64,000 nt of DNA from Paenalkalicoccus suaedae (GCF_006965545.2 NZ_CP041372.2:2480001-2544000); one strand, 5' to 3'. Positions 33,857 through 41,355 are shown, counted from the first letter of the stretch. The notes: a model not told the origin generated them from the letters alone. Numbers and translations: made by a program.

Positions 33857-34072
33857 TTATTTTGAAAGCTTGCGATAGTTCTTTAAGAATTCTTCAAATC
33901 TTTCGTCCGGCGTAAAAATCTGCAATAACCTTGCTTGTGTGCGACTGCTAATTGGTCGATGCCCATTTTCAATTAGAGATAGTGATGTCTTAGATGTACC
34001 AAGTAAGCTGCCTAGATCATCTTGAGTCATATTTAAATAGTGTCTGACCGCGCGAATATAGATCGAGTCCAT
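33857..34072 (-). CDS. XRE family regulator
   Basis: 71 codons; HTH TQDDLGSLLGTSKTSLSLIE with IRAVRHYLNM before it. First gene of the primase operon, with GGAGG upstream. Between it and the array terminator at 34190 I see only a short AT-rich gap. Confidence 0.75.
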   Translation of the reverse strand: MDSIYIRAVRHYLNMTQDDLGSLLGTSKTSLSLIENGHRPISSRTQARLLQIFTPDERFEEFLKNYRKLSK

Positions 34073-34189
34073 ATCAACACCTCCTCCTAATTAAGATTTT
34101 TTATGGAATCTATCAGATGTTTACATAGGCACAAAAAAATAGTTATCATATTATTCTGTTACGCTAAAAAAATAATTTTGGCAGTTTCA

Positions 34190-34227
34190 CGAAAATAAAA
34201 AAACTCCACCAATGAATGATGGAGTTT
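34190..34227 (-). terminator. Strong terminator at the end of the array
   Basis: AAACTCCA/TGGAGTTT arms, followed on the minus strand by TTTTTATTTT. It stops leftward transcripts coming through the array at 34240-35020, so the array and the XRE/primase genes are separate transcripts. Confidence 0.8.
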
Positions 34228-34239
34228 ATCTTCTTCTAA

Positions 34240-35020
34240 GGAAGTCTCTCTTAATAAGATAACTAAGTGTATGAAAAGTAATCAGTTAAATAAAAATAGC
34301 TCTCTCATTATTTAAGACATAACATTTTCGCGATTTTACAACCACTTTTGCGAAAAAATATTCTCATAACGTATATCCACAAAACGCCTTAAAATCCGTA
34401 GCTTATTTTTAAAAATTATTCTCCTCATTTATATAACTTAAAAATTAGCAGGAATGTTGTTACCCGATTTCAAAAAGGTTCCCTCATTTATTAATACCTA
34501 ACAATTTGGCAGTTTTGTGCCCTACACTCTCGTCATTTACACAATTTCACACAATATGAACCTTTATTATTTAAAACTTCTCACAGTGCGTAAGTAACTA
34601 AACACCAAATAAACAGCTAGCTGTTCTGAATTACTTAACTCTTCTCCTCTCTTTCGTATCCAACTAACGCAATAAAAAGTTACAGCCGTCCCCTTATTGC
34701 CGTCTCTCAGAGACAAATAACAGGGTTTTTCGAAAAAAAGCTCTCTCTTCACTTTATAGGCGTGAAAGCCTCCTTAATATGGGTATTTCCGCGAAAATAA
34801 GTCTCTCCCCTTATTGCCGTCATGGGAATAACAATTGTGACGTTTTTATATAAAATATCGCGCCTCACTCTAAAGGTGTTTAATTCCCCGCAGTGTCACG
34901 TTTACCCCCAAAAAAAACCTCTCTCCTCACTTTATAGGCTTGAAATTGCGATAAAGTTGTTTAAATTACCGCAAAAAAAAGAGGGCGAAACGTTGGCGCG
35001 CTCCCCCTCTCCGTTATCCG
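34240..35020 (-). repeat. Degenerate tandem array of ~13 units of ~58 bp (possible ncRNA or origin)
   Basis: On the minus strand every unit has an ATGAGAG / GTGAGGAGAG-like word, then an A/T-rich dyad (TTTTTCGAAAAA, TTTTATATAAAA, TATTTTCGCGGAAATA and so on). Word positions on the plus strand are about 34247, 34303, 34362, 34423, 34482, 34531, 34579, 34643, 34690, 34749, 34807, 34863, 34927; mean step about 57 bp. Two longer blocks recur almost exactly: TCACTTTATAGGC at 34749 and 34927, and CCCCTTATTGCCGTC at 34690 and 34807. No frame is conserved. A promoter is at the right end and a terminator at the left. Confidence 0.75.
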
Positions 35021-35049
35021 TTATATATTACGACTCTGCCGGCGGTCAA
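35020..35049 (-). promoter_or_regulatory. Promoter-like sequence heading into the array
   Basis: TTGACC (complement of 35044-35049), spacer of 16 bp to TATATA (35022-35027) or 18 bp to TATAAC (35020-35025). Transcription would start near 35012 and run leftward to the terminator at 34190, about 820 nt. Confidence 0.55.
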
Positions 35050-35100
35050 AACGGGCGACTGGCTAGGCCGACCTTGTTGCGGTGTTGCGATGATACTACG

Positions 35101-35397
35101 TTACTCCTTAGTCTGCCCGTCGCGCTTGCTGACGAGCTCGAACAGCCCCGTGGCGCTTAGTCCCGCCAGGCATCCCGCCCACAAACGAAGTCCTACGTCT
35201 AAGTCCGTAAATGGCGCGGCCGCAAAGCCGACCAGCCCGCCGAGAACTAGCGCCACTAACGGCACGTAATTCTTCGGGTAGTTAAACGTCTGCTTCGAAA
35301 CTTCTACTAGCGCGCCAACTATGCCCGCGAGGAATGTCGCGAATATTAATATTTGCGTTACGAGGTCGACCTGCGATAATCCGATTGCTTCAGCCAT
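35101..35397 (-). CDS. Phage holin (Hol44-type superfamily)
   Basis: 98 codons. Two to three membrane segments (ILIFATFLAGIVGALVEV, YVPLVALVLGGLVGFAAAPF, WAGCLAGLSATGLFELV), charged ends. Matches Gram-positive phage holins of the Hol44 type. The lysin that should follow or precede is only a fragment. Confidence 0.75.
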   Translation of the reverse strand: MAEAIGLSQVDLVTQILIFATFLAGIVGALVEVSKQTFNYPKNYVPLVALVLGGLVGFAAAPFTDLDVGLRLWAGCLAGLSATGLFELVSKRDGQTKE

Positions 35398-35402
35398 CGC
35401 TT

Positions 35403-35630
35403 ACACCGCCTTTCCGTTAAGTGTCGCCGTACGTGTGGCGGAATCCCAACCAACGGTCAAGCCGAACAGTTCCGCGATTTGACGCACGGGCAGATACGTT
35501 CTGCCGTCGATGACCTTGCCGCCGACCTTGCGTCCGTTGATGCGTGCGCCGTCCGCCTGACTCCACGTAAGGGTTGCGCCGATTAGCTCGGCAAACTCGC
35601 GCCCGTTGGCTACTTCGCGCTGCTTATGTC
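35403..35630 (-). pseudogene. C-terminal remnant of an endolysin or surface-binding protein
   Basis: Without a start codon, the frame reads NGREFAELIGATLTWSQADG, then INGRKVGGKVIDGRTYLPVR and IAELFGLTVGWDSATRTATLNG to a stop. This is the copper-amine-oxidase-N/stalk-type repeat found at the end of many Bacillus amidases. The upstream catalytic domain is missing, and the frame begins inside the coding sequence of the 35610-35849 gene, so this is a deletion scar. Confidence 0.7.
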
Positions 35631-35849
35631 GGCAATTACGCGAGTAATGACAGCATCGTCTATGTGATAATTACGCATTTGCTCGGCAAGCTCATCTATC
35701 GTGAACTGTCCATCGTTTATGCTAAATTTCATTTGCGACTGTATCGTCCAGCGCAGCACTTTAAACACATCGCCGGCTTCGTCGCGTTCGTAGGCGAGCT
35801 CGATCAAGGACAACATATTCCGTATTAGTCGGCGCTCAATAGGCTTCAT
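35610..35849 (-). CDS. Hypothetical protein, element B
   Basis: 79 codons; AAGGAGG and a TTTTTGCGTT leader precede the ATG. Helical, acidic and Ile/Leu-rich. Its stop lies where the lysin remnant begins. Confidence 0.55.
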   Translation of the reverse strand: MKPIERRLIRNMLSLIELAYERDEAGDVFKVLRWTIQSQMKFSINDGQFTIDELAEQMRNYHIDDAVITRVIADISSAK

Positions 35850-36118
35850 AACGCAAAAACCTCCTTAGTATTAACAGCAATAATAAGCGCTATCTGAGCG
35901 CCTGTGAGCTCCTCAGCACGCTCGAAAAGCATCATAGTAGCTGTATTGACTCGCATATAAATAGTTTGCTCCTCCGTGGTCAGTTGCACCCAGCGCTCGC
36001 CCTCCGTGTTAGCTCCGTAGGCAAGGTCAACCTCGCCAAATTTGCGCGAAATGATTACGGCATTTTGCTCAACGTCAATCGTTATAGGTGTGGTAGTTGC
36101 GTGATCAAGACACAGCAT
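35846..36118 (-). CDS. Hypothetical protein, element B
   Basis: 90 codons; ATG overlaps the previous gene by 14 nt. Beta-rich first half (TTTPITIDVEQNAVIISRKF), helical end. Not recognised. Confidence 0.55.
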   Translation of the reverse strand: MLCLDHATTTPITIDVEQNAVIISRKFGEVDLAYGANTEGERWVQLTTEEQTIYMRVNTATMMLFERAEELTGAQIALIIAVNTKEVFAL

Positions 36119-36323
36119 ATGCGTATACCTCCTGCTCTCCGGATAGCTCCGTTAGTGTTTCCGCGTCAAGTTCCGTCATGCCCGTGCTGCCCGGCTGACC
36201 TTCGCCACCAAATGCGCGCCATAACGATAATGGCATGACAAGCTTTGCGTTGGCTCCGGTGCAGCGAACAGCTGGCTCTCCGCCTAGTCTTGCGTGTGTG
36301 ATTTTATAACTAATTTCGGTCAT
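36105..36323 (-). CDS. Hypothetical protein, first gene of the leftward B operon
   Basis: 72 codons from the ATG behind AGGAGGC. The open frame continues upstream across the promoter region and is not used. Sequence MTEISYKITHARLGGEPAVR has a small beta sheet pattern. Driven by the promoter at 36355-36383. Confidence 0.6.
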   Translation of the reverse strand: MTEISYKITHARLGGEPAVRCTGANAKLVMPLSLWRAFGGEGQPGSTGMTELDAETLTELSGEQEVYAYAVS

Positions 36324-36354
36324 TGTAATGCCTCCTCGTAATTGGTATACCCTT

Positions 36355-36383
36355 ACATTACACTTATGCGTAATTAATGTCAA
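36355..36383 (-). promoter_or_regulatory. Leftward promoter with overlapping operators
   Basis: TTGACA (complement of 36378-36383), 17-bp spacer, TAATGT (complement of 36355-36360). TTACGCAT and TTACGTAA repeats in 36365-36410 are operator candidates for the divergent XRE gene at 36442. Confidence 0.75.
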
Positions 36384-36441
36384 CAAATGTTTTACGCTTT
36401 TACGTAATTTACTGATATACTTACCGCAAGGAGGTGGCGAA

Positions 36442-36663
36442 ATGACTAAACGTACTATAATAGAGGTAAGACTGCGAGAGTTATTGATCGATGTTAATAT
36501 GACGCAGCTGGAACTAGCAAATAGAACAGGGCTCCGGCCAGCTACTATTAGTAAACTAGCGAGCAATAAACTGGAACGTGTGCAGCTGGAACACATTGCG
36601 CGCATCATGGACGAATTGGAAATAACTGACATAAGTAAGCTGTTCCGAGTGACGAGAAGCTAG
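36442..36663 (+). CDS. XRE family repressor of element B
   Basis: 73 codons; AAGGAGGTGGCGA before ATG. HTH VNMTQLELANRTGLRPATIS. The only clear rightward gene of element B, divergent from the main operon: the place of a CI-type regulator. No protease gene accompanies it. Confidence 0.82.
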   Translation: MTKRTIIEVRLRELLIDVNMTQLELANRTGLRPATISKLASNKLERVQLEHIARIMDELEITDISKLFRVTRS

Positions 36664-37476
36664 TCTATTTTCGACATGATTCGACACAAAACCTATGTTA
36701 AATCCTCAAAAACCGCTCAAAAACCAACATTTTAAAATGATATGCGCATATTAGACCGACCAGCTAACGGGCTAACGGAGGGGGTGCCGTGGGGTCGCCA
36801 GCCTTGCGTCAGTTCGTTATAAACGGTCGTTTTCGCGATGAATACAACATTCATGTTTATGCGTTATTAAGTTCCGATAATAAACCTTATGTAAACTAGA
36901 TCAACGATCACACACGCAAAAAACCCCGTCATATCAACGTTTCCTCTCCGCGCATAAGTTCCGCGTATAATATACGAATATGCAGTCGGCTATTCACCGC
37001 TATATCAACGGTACCCCTCCGCAATATACAGCGTACCCCTGCATAAAATCCTGCATAAACGTAAGCTATTCCCGACTAGTTGCGGCATGCTCGCCGAAAG
37101 TTTTTCGGACCCCCGCGCGTCAGGACCCCGTCGCGGGTAAATCAGCCCCCTGCGCTACTCTACGCCCTTGCCTGCGCCTACCTATGCGATAGCCCTGCGC
37201 TACTCCTACGGGCTCCTACCGCCCCATATGCGCCCACACACGCCTGCCTCTGCGCCCAGCCCCGTTAGCCCCTTGCGCGACTTATAACGGATCCTGCGGG
37301 CTTGCCTGCGCCATACCTTTTCGCGATAAACGTTATACTACCAAGCAAGCGCTCTTTCTTGCGCAGGTTGAGGGGCAGCCCTTGCCCCGATGGCTCTTTA
37401 AGTAATTAGCTTCGCAGGAAAACCGCCTGCTTGCTGACGCTTAATTAGTCTAGTTATTTCTTAGTATAGTTCGTCT

Positions 37477-37511
37477 GCAAATACTGCACCCCCTCCCCCG
37501 CAAATATTGCA
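37477..37511. repeat. Paired GCAAATA(C/T)TGCA sites
   Basis: GCAAATACTGCA at 37477-37488 and GCAAATATTGCA at 37500-37511, 23 bp apart. Each is nearly palindromic. A C-rich tract separates them. Candidate operators or iterons for the winged-helix protein. Confidence 0.5.
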
Positions 37512-37566
37512 GTCATGCCCATGCTTGCGCGGTTGGTGATGTGGCGTACTTACTGCGCTACCTAAC

Positions 37567-37601
37567 GATATAGATTAGTTATTTAGGTTCATTTTTCAAC
37601 A
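37567..37601 (-). repeat. 35-bp repeat, copy 2
   Basis: The complement of this block reads TGTTGAAAAATGAACCTAAA and on, matching 32138-32172 at 33 of 35 positions in inverted orientation. Sits 130 bp downstream of the winged-helix gene. Confidence 0.75.
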
Positions 37602-37731
37602 CGCGAGTCTTTCCACCGAACACAGCCGCCCAGCCAACGCCCACTCACACGCCACACACGCCGTCAGACGCCTCAGATTGCCGTATAAGCAACGTTAGCT
37701 CATTCGTCTACAATTACGTCATCAACCGCCA

Positions 37732-38520
37732 CTAAGCGCCTGTAAGCCACGTAGCACCCCCTGCGCCAGTCCTCACACGGCAGACCTCGCTCGCCACACG
37801 CGCAGCCATGCCGCGGAGGTAGCCGTTCAAGTTGCGCACCCTGCCGGCTTTGTAGCTGCGTATGGCGCTCTTAATAGCGTCAGCCCACCGTTTAGGCGCT
37901 TCCTCGATCGTCACCGTGGCGTCAATGCTGGCTTTGCCTGCGTATATGGCGCCTACTGCCTCGTAGAGGGCTTTCGCGTCAAGGAACGGGCTGAGTACGT
38001 CAAACAAAGCTACCGGCATACTATCGCGAAGGTAAGACGCGTCAAGATGCGGTGGCTCCTTATGTTCGGCACGCTTGGTCGGGCGAGTAGGCGTGTGCGT
38101 ACCGTTAGTGCTATTCGTTTGTTTAACGGGCTTATGCTTGGGTTTATGGCTGTGACATTCGGTTGTGACACGCGCAGGCTGTACGACGATAGCGTTCACA
38201 CTGCGGCGGCGATCGCCCTTGTCGCGGAACAACGGATACTGCTCAATGATGCCGAGCTGCTCAAGCGCTTTGCAGGCGCGAATAACCGTGCGGCGGCTGC
38301 GGCCAATGTGGTCGGCAATGCGTTGCTTGCGCAGATAGCAAACGCCAGGATAGCGAAGGGCATATTGTGCGATTACGTCGAGTACGTCGCGCATAGTTGG
38401 CGTGAGTGCCCGGATGTGACATTTGCGGTGCTGGCGGATTGAAGCGTCCATGTGGTCCTTATCGCGAAAAGTTGATAGTTTAGTAAGCGTGCCTGGCGTA
38501 GCTAATAGTTTAGTAGACAT
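37732..38520 (-). CDS. Winged-helix replication-like protein
   Basis: 262 codons; CGGGAGGACTG precedes ATG. Residues ~35-105 form a helix-turn-helix (TPTMRDVLDVIAQYALRYPG, KQRIADHIGRSRRTVIRACK, LEQLGIIEQY), followed by a His/Thr/Lys-rich disordered linker (~120-155) and a helical C-terminal domain. Similar plasmid/phage proteins act in replication or as regulators; which is not clear. Next to a non-coding origin-like region. Confidence 0.72.
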   Translation of the reverse strand: MSTKLLATPGTLTKLSTFRDKDHMDASIRQHRKCHIRALTPTMRDVLDVIAQYALRYPGVCYLRKQRIADHIGRSRRTVIRACKALEQLGIIEQYPLFRDKGDRRRSVNAIVVQPARVTTECHSHKPKHKPVKQTNSTNGTHTPTRPTKRAEHKEPPHLDASYLRDSMPVALFDVLSPFLDAKALYEAVGAIYAGKASIDATVTIEEAPKRWADAIKSAIRSYKAGRVRNLNGYLRGMAARVASEVCRVRTGAGGATWLTGA

Positions 38521-38553
38521 GATACAGTCCTCCCGGTTAGGTAGTTAGGTCGC

Positions 38554-38583
38554 TTGACGATGACCGGGGAACTCGTGTAAAAT
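38554..38583 (+). promoter_or_regulatory. Rightward promoter in the integrase-rep gap
   Basis: TTGACG (38554-38559), 18-bp spacer, TAAAAT (38578-38583). It points away from the winged-helix gene. Confidence 0.5.
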
Positions 38584-38589
38584 TGCCAT

Positions 38590-38743
38590 AACAATGTATA
38601 GCAAATACGCCTTAGTCTAAATAGACTTAAAGCCTCCGGTTTCCCCGGTTGTTCATCTATTTAGTTGGTAGCTACTGCGAGGTCGCCAAACTGTCGCAAT
38701 AGCGTGTGTTTGTTCGTATGGGCCCTTTACGGGGCCTTTTTTA
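38590..38743 (+). ncRNA. Candidate short RNA of element B
   Basis: Promoter-like 38554-38583 is followed within about 150 nt by a terminator hairpin with TTTTTTATT (38720-38743). No open frame of note lies between. AGTCTAAATAGACT at about 38613-38626 is a dyad inside it. It would be divergent from the winged-helix gene and antisense to the leader of that gene's transcript. Confidence 0.4.
38720..38743 (+). terminator. Intrinsic terminator
   Basis: GGCCC..GGGGCC arms, then TTTTTTATT. It also guards the end of the integrase gene against antisense reads. Confidence 0.75.
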
Positions 38744-38754
38744 TTTGCGTTCAT

Positions 38755-39714
38755 TTATAGGAACCCGCGCAAGGCAGTCGCCACGTCTCGCTTGTCAAGC
38801 TGCAAATACGTACTGGTGACGCCTAAATCGCTATGGCCCAACGCGCGGCTAATGACGTTAATGTTCGCACCCTTCTCGAGCAGGCTCATGGCGAAGCCTC
38901 TGCGCAGCCCGTGCGGCGTGATCGACTTGATCTTGTACTCGCGGCAATAAGCCGACATACGCTTTGTGATGAGATGATTCGACGGCGGCGTAAACACGGC
39001 ATTTCCGCGGTACGTGATGAATAGCAAGTCGTTATCCGTGCCGTGATACTTGCGGATCGCGCGGTTGTGCTTCATGAGCTGGCGGAACAACGTGACTAGC
39101 TGGTCGTCAAACGGCAGATAAATAGACTCGTGATTCTTGAGGATGCCGCCGCCTAGCCGCAGCACCTTTTCGTCGAAGTCGATGTCAGACTCGCGGATCT
39201 GCCACAGGGTACCGACGCGCACTCCCGTCTTGAACATGAGATATATCGCGGTAGCATCGCGCAAAGGGCTGAATTTCGTCAGGTCGAGCATGCTTAATAG
39301 CAGGCGGACTTCGCCCTCGGTTGCCGCGATCTTAACCGTCTCGTCGACCTTGACGTGGATGTTGCGCCAAAAAGCTACTCGCACGAAGCCATTTCGCTCG
39401 CAATGTGTAAGCCACGCTTTGAGGCATTTAAGCCGCGTTAGTTTCGTTTGATTGCTGACGTCCATACCGGACAGCCAGGCGTAAATTGTGTCGCGAGTGA
39501 TTTCGCGAATCGTGTGAACGCGCATCGTCTGCGCAAATTTGGTGACAATCGTTTCGTAATCGTTGAGTGTTCGCGGGCGATACCCGCTGGAACGTAATTG
39601 AAGGAGTACCTGCTCAAGCGCAAAGTCAATCGTGACGTCTTTGGCGCGCGCAGGGTTAAATATCGAAGCTATTTCGTAGTCGTGGTGGTAATACGCTGGA
39701 TTCCGTCTAGTCAT
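38755..39714 (-). CDS. Element B integrase (tyrosine recombinase)
   Basis: 319 codons from the ATG of MTRRNPAYYHHDYEIASIFN, placed by AAGGAGG and the TTTTTTGCGTT leader. N-terminal core-binding domain (SGYRPRTLNDYETIVTKFAQ), catalytic FKTGVRVGTLW (Arg), ITPHGLRRGFAMSLL (His/Arg) and LGHSDLGVTSTYLQL (His, Tyr). It is 86 bp from the tRNA-Arg att site. Its start is inside a long hairpin (see finding). Confidence 0.93.
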   Translation of the reverse strand: MTRRNPAYYHHDYEIASIFNPARAKDVTIDFALEQVLLQLRSSGYRPRTLNDYETIVTKFAQTMRVHTIREITRDTIYAWLSGMDVSNQTKLTRLKCLKAWLTHCERNGFVRVAFWRNIHVKVDETVKIAATEGEVRLLLSMLDLTKFSPLRDATAIYLMFKTGVRVGTLWQIRESDIDFDEKVLRLGGGILKNHESIYLPFDDQLVTLFRQLMKHNRAIRKYHGTDNDLLFITYRGNAVFTPPSNHLITKRMSAYCREYKIKSITPHGLRRGFAMSLLEKGANINVISRALGHSDLGVTSTYLQLDKRDVATALRGFL

Positions 39715-39723
39715 AACGCAAAA

Positions 39724-39788
39724 AAGCCTCCTTTTTACGCGAGACTGACCGGTCAAGTGACCGTAACAGACTCCGGAAAAAGAGGCTT
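39724..39788 (-). promoter_or_regulatory. Hairpin covering the integrase ribosome binding site
   Basis: On the minus strand AAGCCTCTTTTT (39776-39788) pairs with AAAAAGGAGGCTT (39724-39736) and is followed by TTTTGCG. The pairing hides the AAGGAGG of the integrase. It can work as terminator for RNA from the tRNA side, or block translation of read-through RNA. The loop holds the arm site 39754-39772. Confidence 0.6.
39754..39772 (+). promoter_or_regulatory. Candidate integrase arm site, right end of element B
   Basis: CAAGTGACCGTAACAGACT, the partner of 24626-24643, in direct orientation. Confidence 0.5.
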
Positions 39789-39800
39789 ACGTAGGCATTT

Positions 39801-39878
<78 letters not shown>

Positions 39879-39892
39879 AGCTAGTTATGTAA

Positions 39893-39966
39893 TGGAGCGG
39901 GTGAAGAGAATCGAACTCTCGTCATCAGCTTGGAAGGCTGAGGTTTTACCATTAAACTACACCCGC
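39893..39966 (-). tRNA. tRNA-Gly (anticodon UCC)
   Basis: Minus strand GCGGGTG..CACCCGC acceptor, GTTCGATTC T loop, CTTCCAA anticodon loop, CCA encoded. 14 bp from tRNA-Arg, the same transcription unit. Confidence 0.95.
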
Positions 39967-40061
39967 ATTTATAATATTTCGTTTCCTCATTTTGTAATCA
40001 TGCGTCTTCCTCTGCTAGATTCGCTTCGACGTTAATCTGCCGACGCAACTCGTAGCTTATT

Positions 40062-40110
40062 CTTGGAAGCGTTGCTCGTGGCTTAGGTTTTACCATTTAA
40101 CTACACCCGC
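40062..40110 (-). pseudogene. tRNA-Gly fragment
   Basis: AGGTTTTACCATTTAACTAC and on to CACCCGC copies the 5' half of the tRNA-Gly (39940-39966) with one mismatch, and CTTGGAAG resembles its anticodon loop. No T arm follows. It is a relic duplication. Confidence 0.6.
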
Positions 40111-40150
40111 AAATATAAATGAATTCCTTATAAGCAAGTATTCTTTAAAA

Positions 40151-40213
40151 AGAAAACCGAGAATTGCTCCGTCGCACCGTAGCGACATTACTTATCATAA
40201 ACAATCCTCGGTC
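40151..40213 (-). terminator. Terminator after ysnB
   Basis: ACCGAGGATTG and CAATTCTCGGT pair across about 40 nt, then TTTTCTTTTT on the minus strand. Confidence 0.65.
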
Positions 40214-40218
40214 TAAAG

Positions 40219-40731
40219 TCAACTGTTTTTACTAAAAGTTTTGCTTAGCTCTTCCACAAATTGCCCAGAAGTATCGTAAAAGTTCACGTCGATCGCGTTT
40301 GCTTTTTCTTCTAAAATAACATACGTCCCTACTGGGTACTCGCGTGGAAGTCGCACGCTACCTGGATTAATCAGAATGCGGCCCTTCTCTTCCGTCGCAA
40401 CAGCAACGTGCGTATGACCGAAGCATGCAATGTCCGCTTCTGCTTCCTCTGCTTTGTAAAGCAGATTCATCTCCGTTGATTTTACCTGGAGTAAGTGACC
40501 GTGACCAACAAAGAATCGCAGACCGCCGATCTCTCCTGTCCATTCCTCAGGAAAGTCATGGTGCATATCGCAGTTACCTGCGACAATATTCATGCCTTGA
40601 ATCGCCTTTTCGTCAGCGGAAAGCTCGGAATCTCCGCAGTGAATAACAGCTTGTACGTCCTGATGACGCGCTGTAATCTCTGCTACTTCATCCGTCCATC
40701 CATGACTATCGCTTAAAATTAATGTTTTCAT
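40219..40731 (-). CDS. ysnB: YfcE/MJ0936-type metallophosphoesterase YsnB
   Basis: 170 codons starting MKTLILSDSHGWTDEVAEIT. Metal motifs DSHG, GDSE, GNCD and GHTHVA show the calcineurin-like fold. Family members are small phosphodiesterases. Follows rdgB and rph as in Bacillus. Confidence 0.9.
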   Translation of the reverse strand: MKTLILSDSHGWTDEVAEITARHQDVQAVIHCGDSELSADEKAIQGMNIVAGNCDMHHDFPEEWTGEIGGLRFFVGHGHLLQVKSTEMNLLYKAEEAEADIACFGHTHVAVATEEKGRILINPGSVRLPREYPVGTYVILEEKANAIDVNFYDTSGQFVEELSKTFSKNS

Positions 40732-40758
40732 CGTCATCGTTCACCTGCCCTCGTCAGA

Positions 40759-41355
40759 TTAAAACCACTTGTCCCATTCTTGATCTAATAAGTGAAGTGC
40801 ATTTGCGCGGTGGCTAATCTCATTTTTGCGTTCGCGACCAAGCTCCGCCATAAATTTGCCTTCAGTTGGCACATAAAAAAGAGGATCATAGCCAAATCCG
40901 TCGTCGCCATGCTTTTCGAAGCCGATTTCTCCTTCAACCGTGCCGCGCACTGTTTTTACACCCTTATCAGGATGATAGATGGCAAGTGCACATACGAAGC
41001 GCGCCGAACGCGCTCCCTCCTTAACATCAGCAAGTTCATCCAAAAGCTTTGCGTTGTTTGCGTCATCGCTTTTAGCTTCCCCTGCGTAGCGAGCCGAGTA
41101 AATACCAGGCGCTCCGTCTAACGCATCGACTTCTAGACCAGAGTCGTCTGAAAGCACCGCAATGTTAAAACGCTCCCCAATTTCTTTCGCCTTCTTAATC
41201 GCGTTCGCTTCAAAGGTGTCGCCATCTTCGACAACATCAATCTCTTCAGGTAAATCAGCTAATGATTTTACCTCTACTCCTTTTTTCGCGAAAAAGTGAC
41301 GAAATTCCTTTATTTTGCCAGCATTATTAGAGGCAATAAAAATTTCTTTAAACAT
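40759..41355 (-). CDS. rdgB: XTP/dITP diphosphatase
   Basis: 198 codons from [26 protein letters not shown] and [16 protein letters not shown] are the Ham1/RdgB nucleotide motifs, and SHRANAL closes the domain. It removes non-canonical purine nucleotides. 8-nt overlap with rph. Confidence 0.95.
   Translation of the reverse strand: MFKEIFIASNNAGKIKEFRHFFAKKGVEVKSLADLPEEIDVVEDGDTFEANAIKKAKEIGERFNIAVLSDDSGLEVDALDGAPGIYSARYAGEAKSDDANNAKLLDELADVKEGARSARFVCALAIYHPDKGVKTVRGTVEGEIGFEKHGDDGFGYDPLFYVPTEGKFMAELGRERKNEISHRANALHLLDQEWDKWF

Larger units (their letters stand above)
36664..37731. other. 1.07-kb non-coding, GC-rich region with repeats
   Basis: No plausible gene; open frames here have very unusual composition. 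Contents: CCCTGCGCTACTC twice (about 37154 and 37192), CTTGCCTGCGCC twice (about 37154 and 37299), GGGGCA/TGCCCC hairpin (about 37373), GCAAATAyTGCA dyads (37477-37511) and the 35-bp repeat copy. It lies between the repressor and the winged-helix gene: a candidate replication origin or control locus. Confidence 0.6.

Noticed and set aside
34567-34752. 61-codon frame inside the array (MKRELFFEKPCY start)
   Set aside because: It is one of several unrelated frames that begin at the repeated GTGA word; spacing to the nearest AGGAGG is too long and frames are not conserved.
34240-35020. CRISPR array
   Set aside because: Units are degenerate throughout, without identical repeats or separate spacers, and there are no cas genes.
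36105-36632. 175-codon frame extending upstream of the 36323 start
   Set aside because: The extension crosses the divergent promoter and the start of the XRE gene; the good ribosome site is at 36323.
36980-37268. Open frames in the GC-rich gap of element B
   Set aside because: Codon use is unlike any gene in the element, and there is no ribosome site; the sequence is low complexity.
40025-40115. A second full tRNA-Gly
   Set aside because: Only the 5' half is present; no T arm or CCA end.
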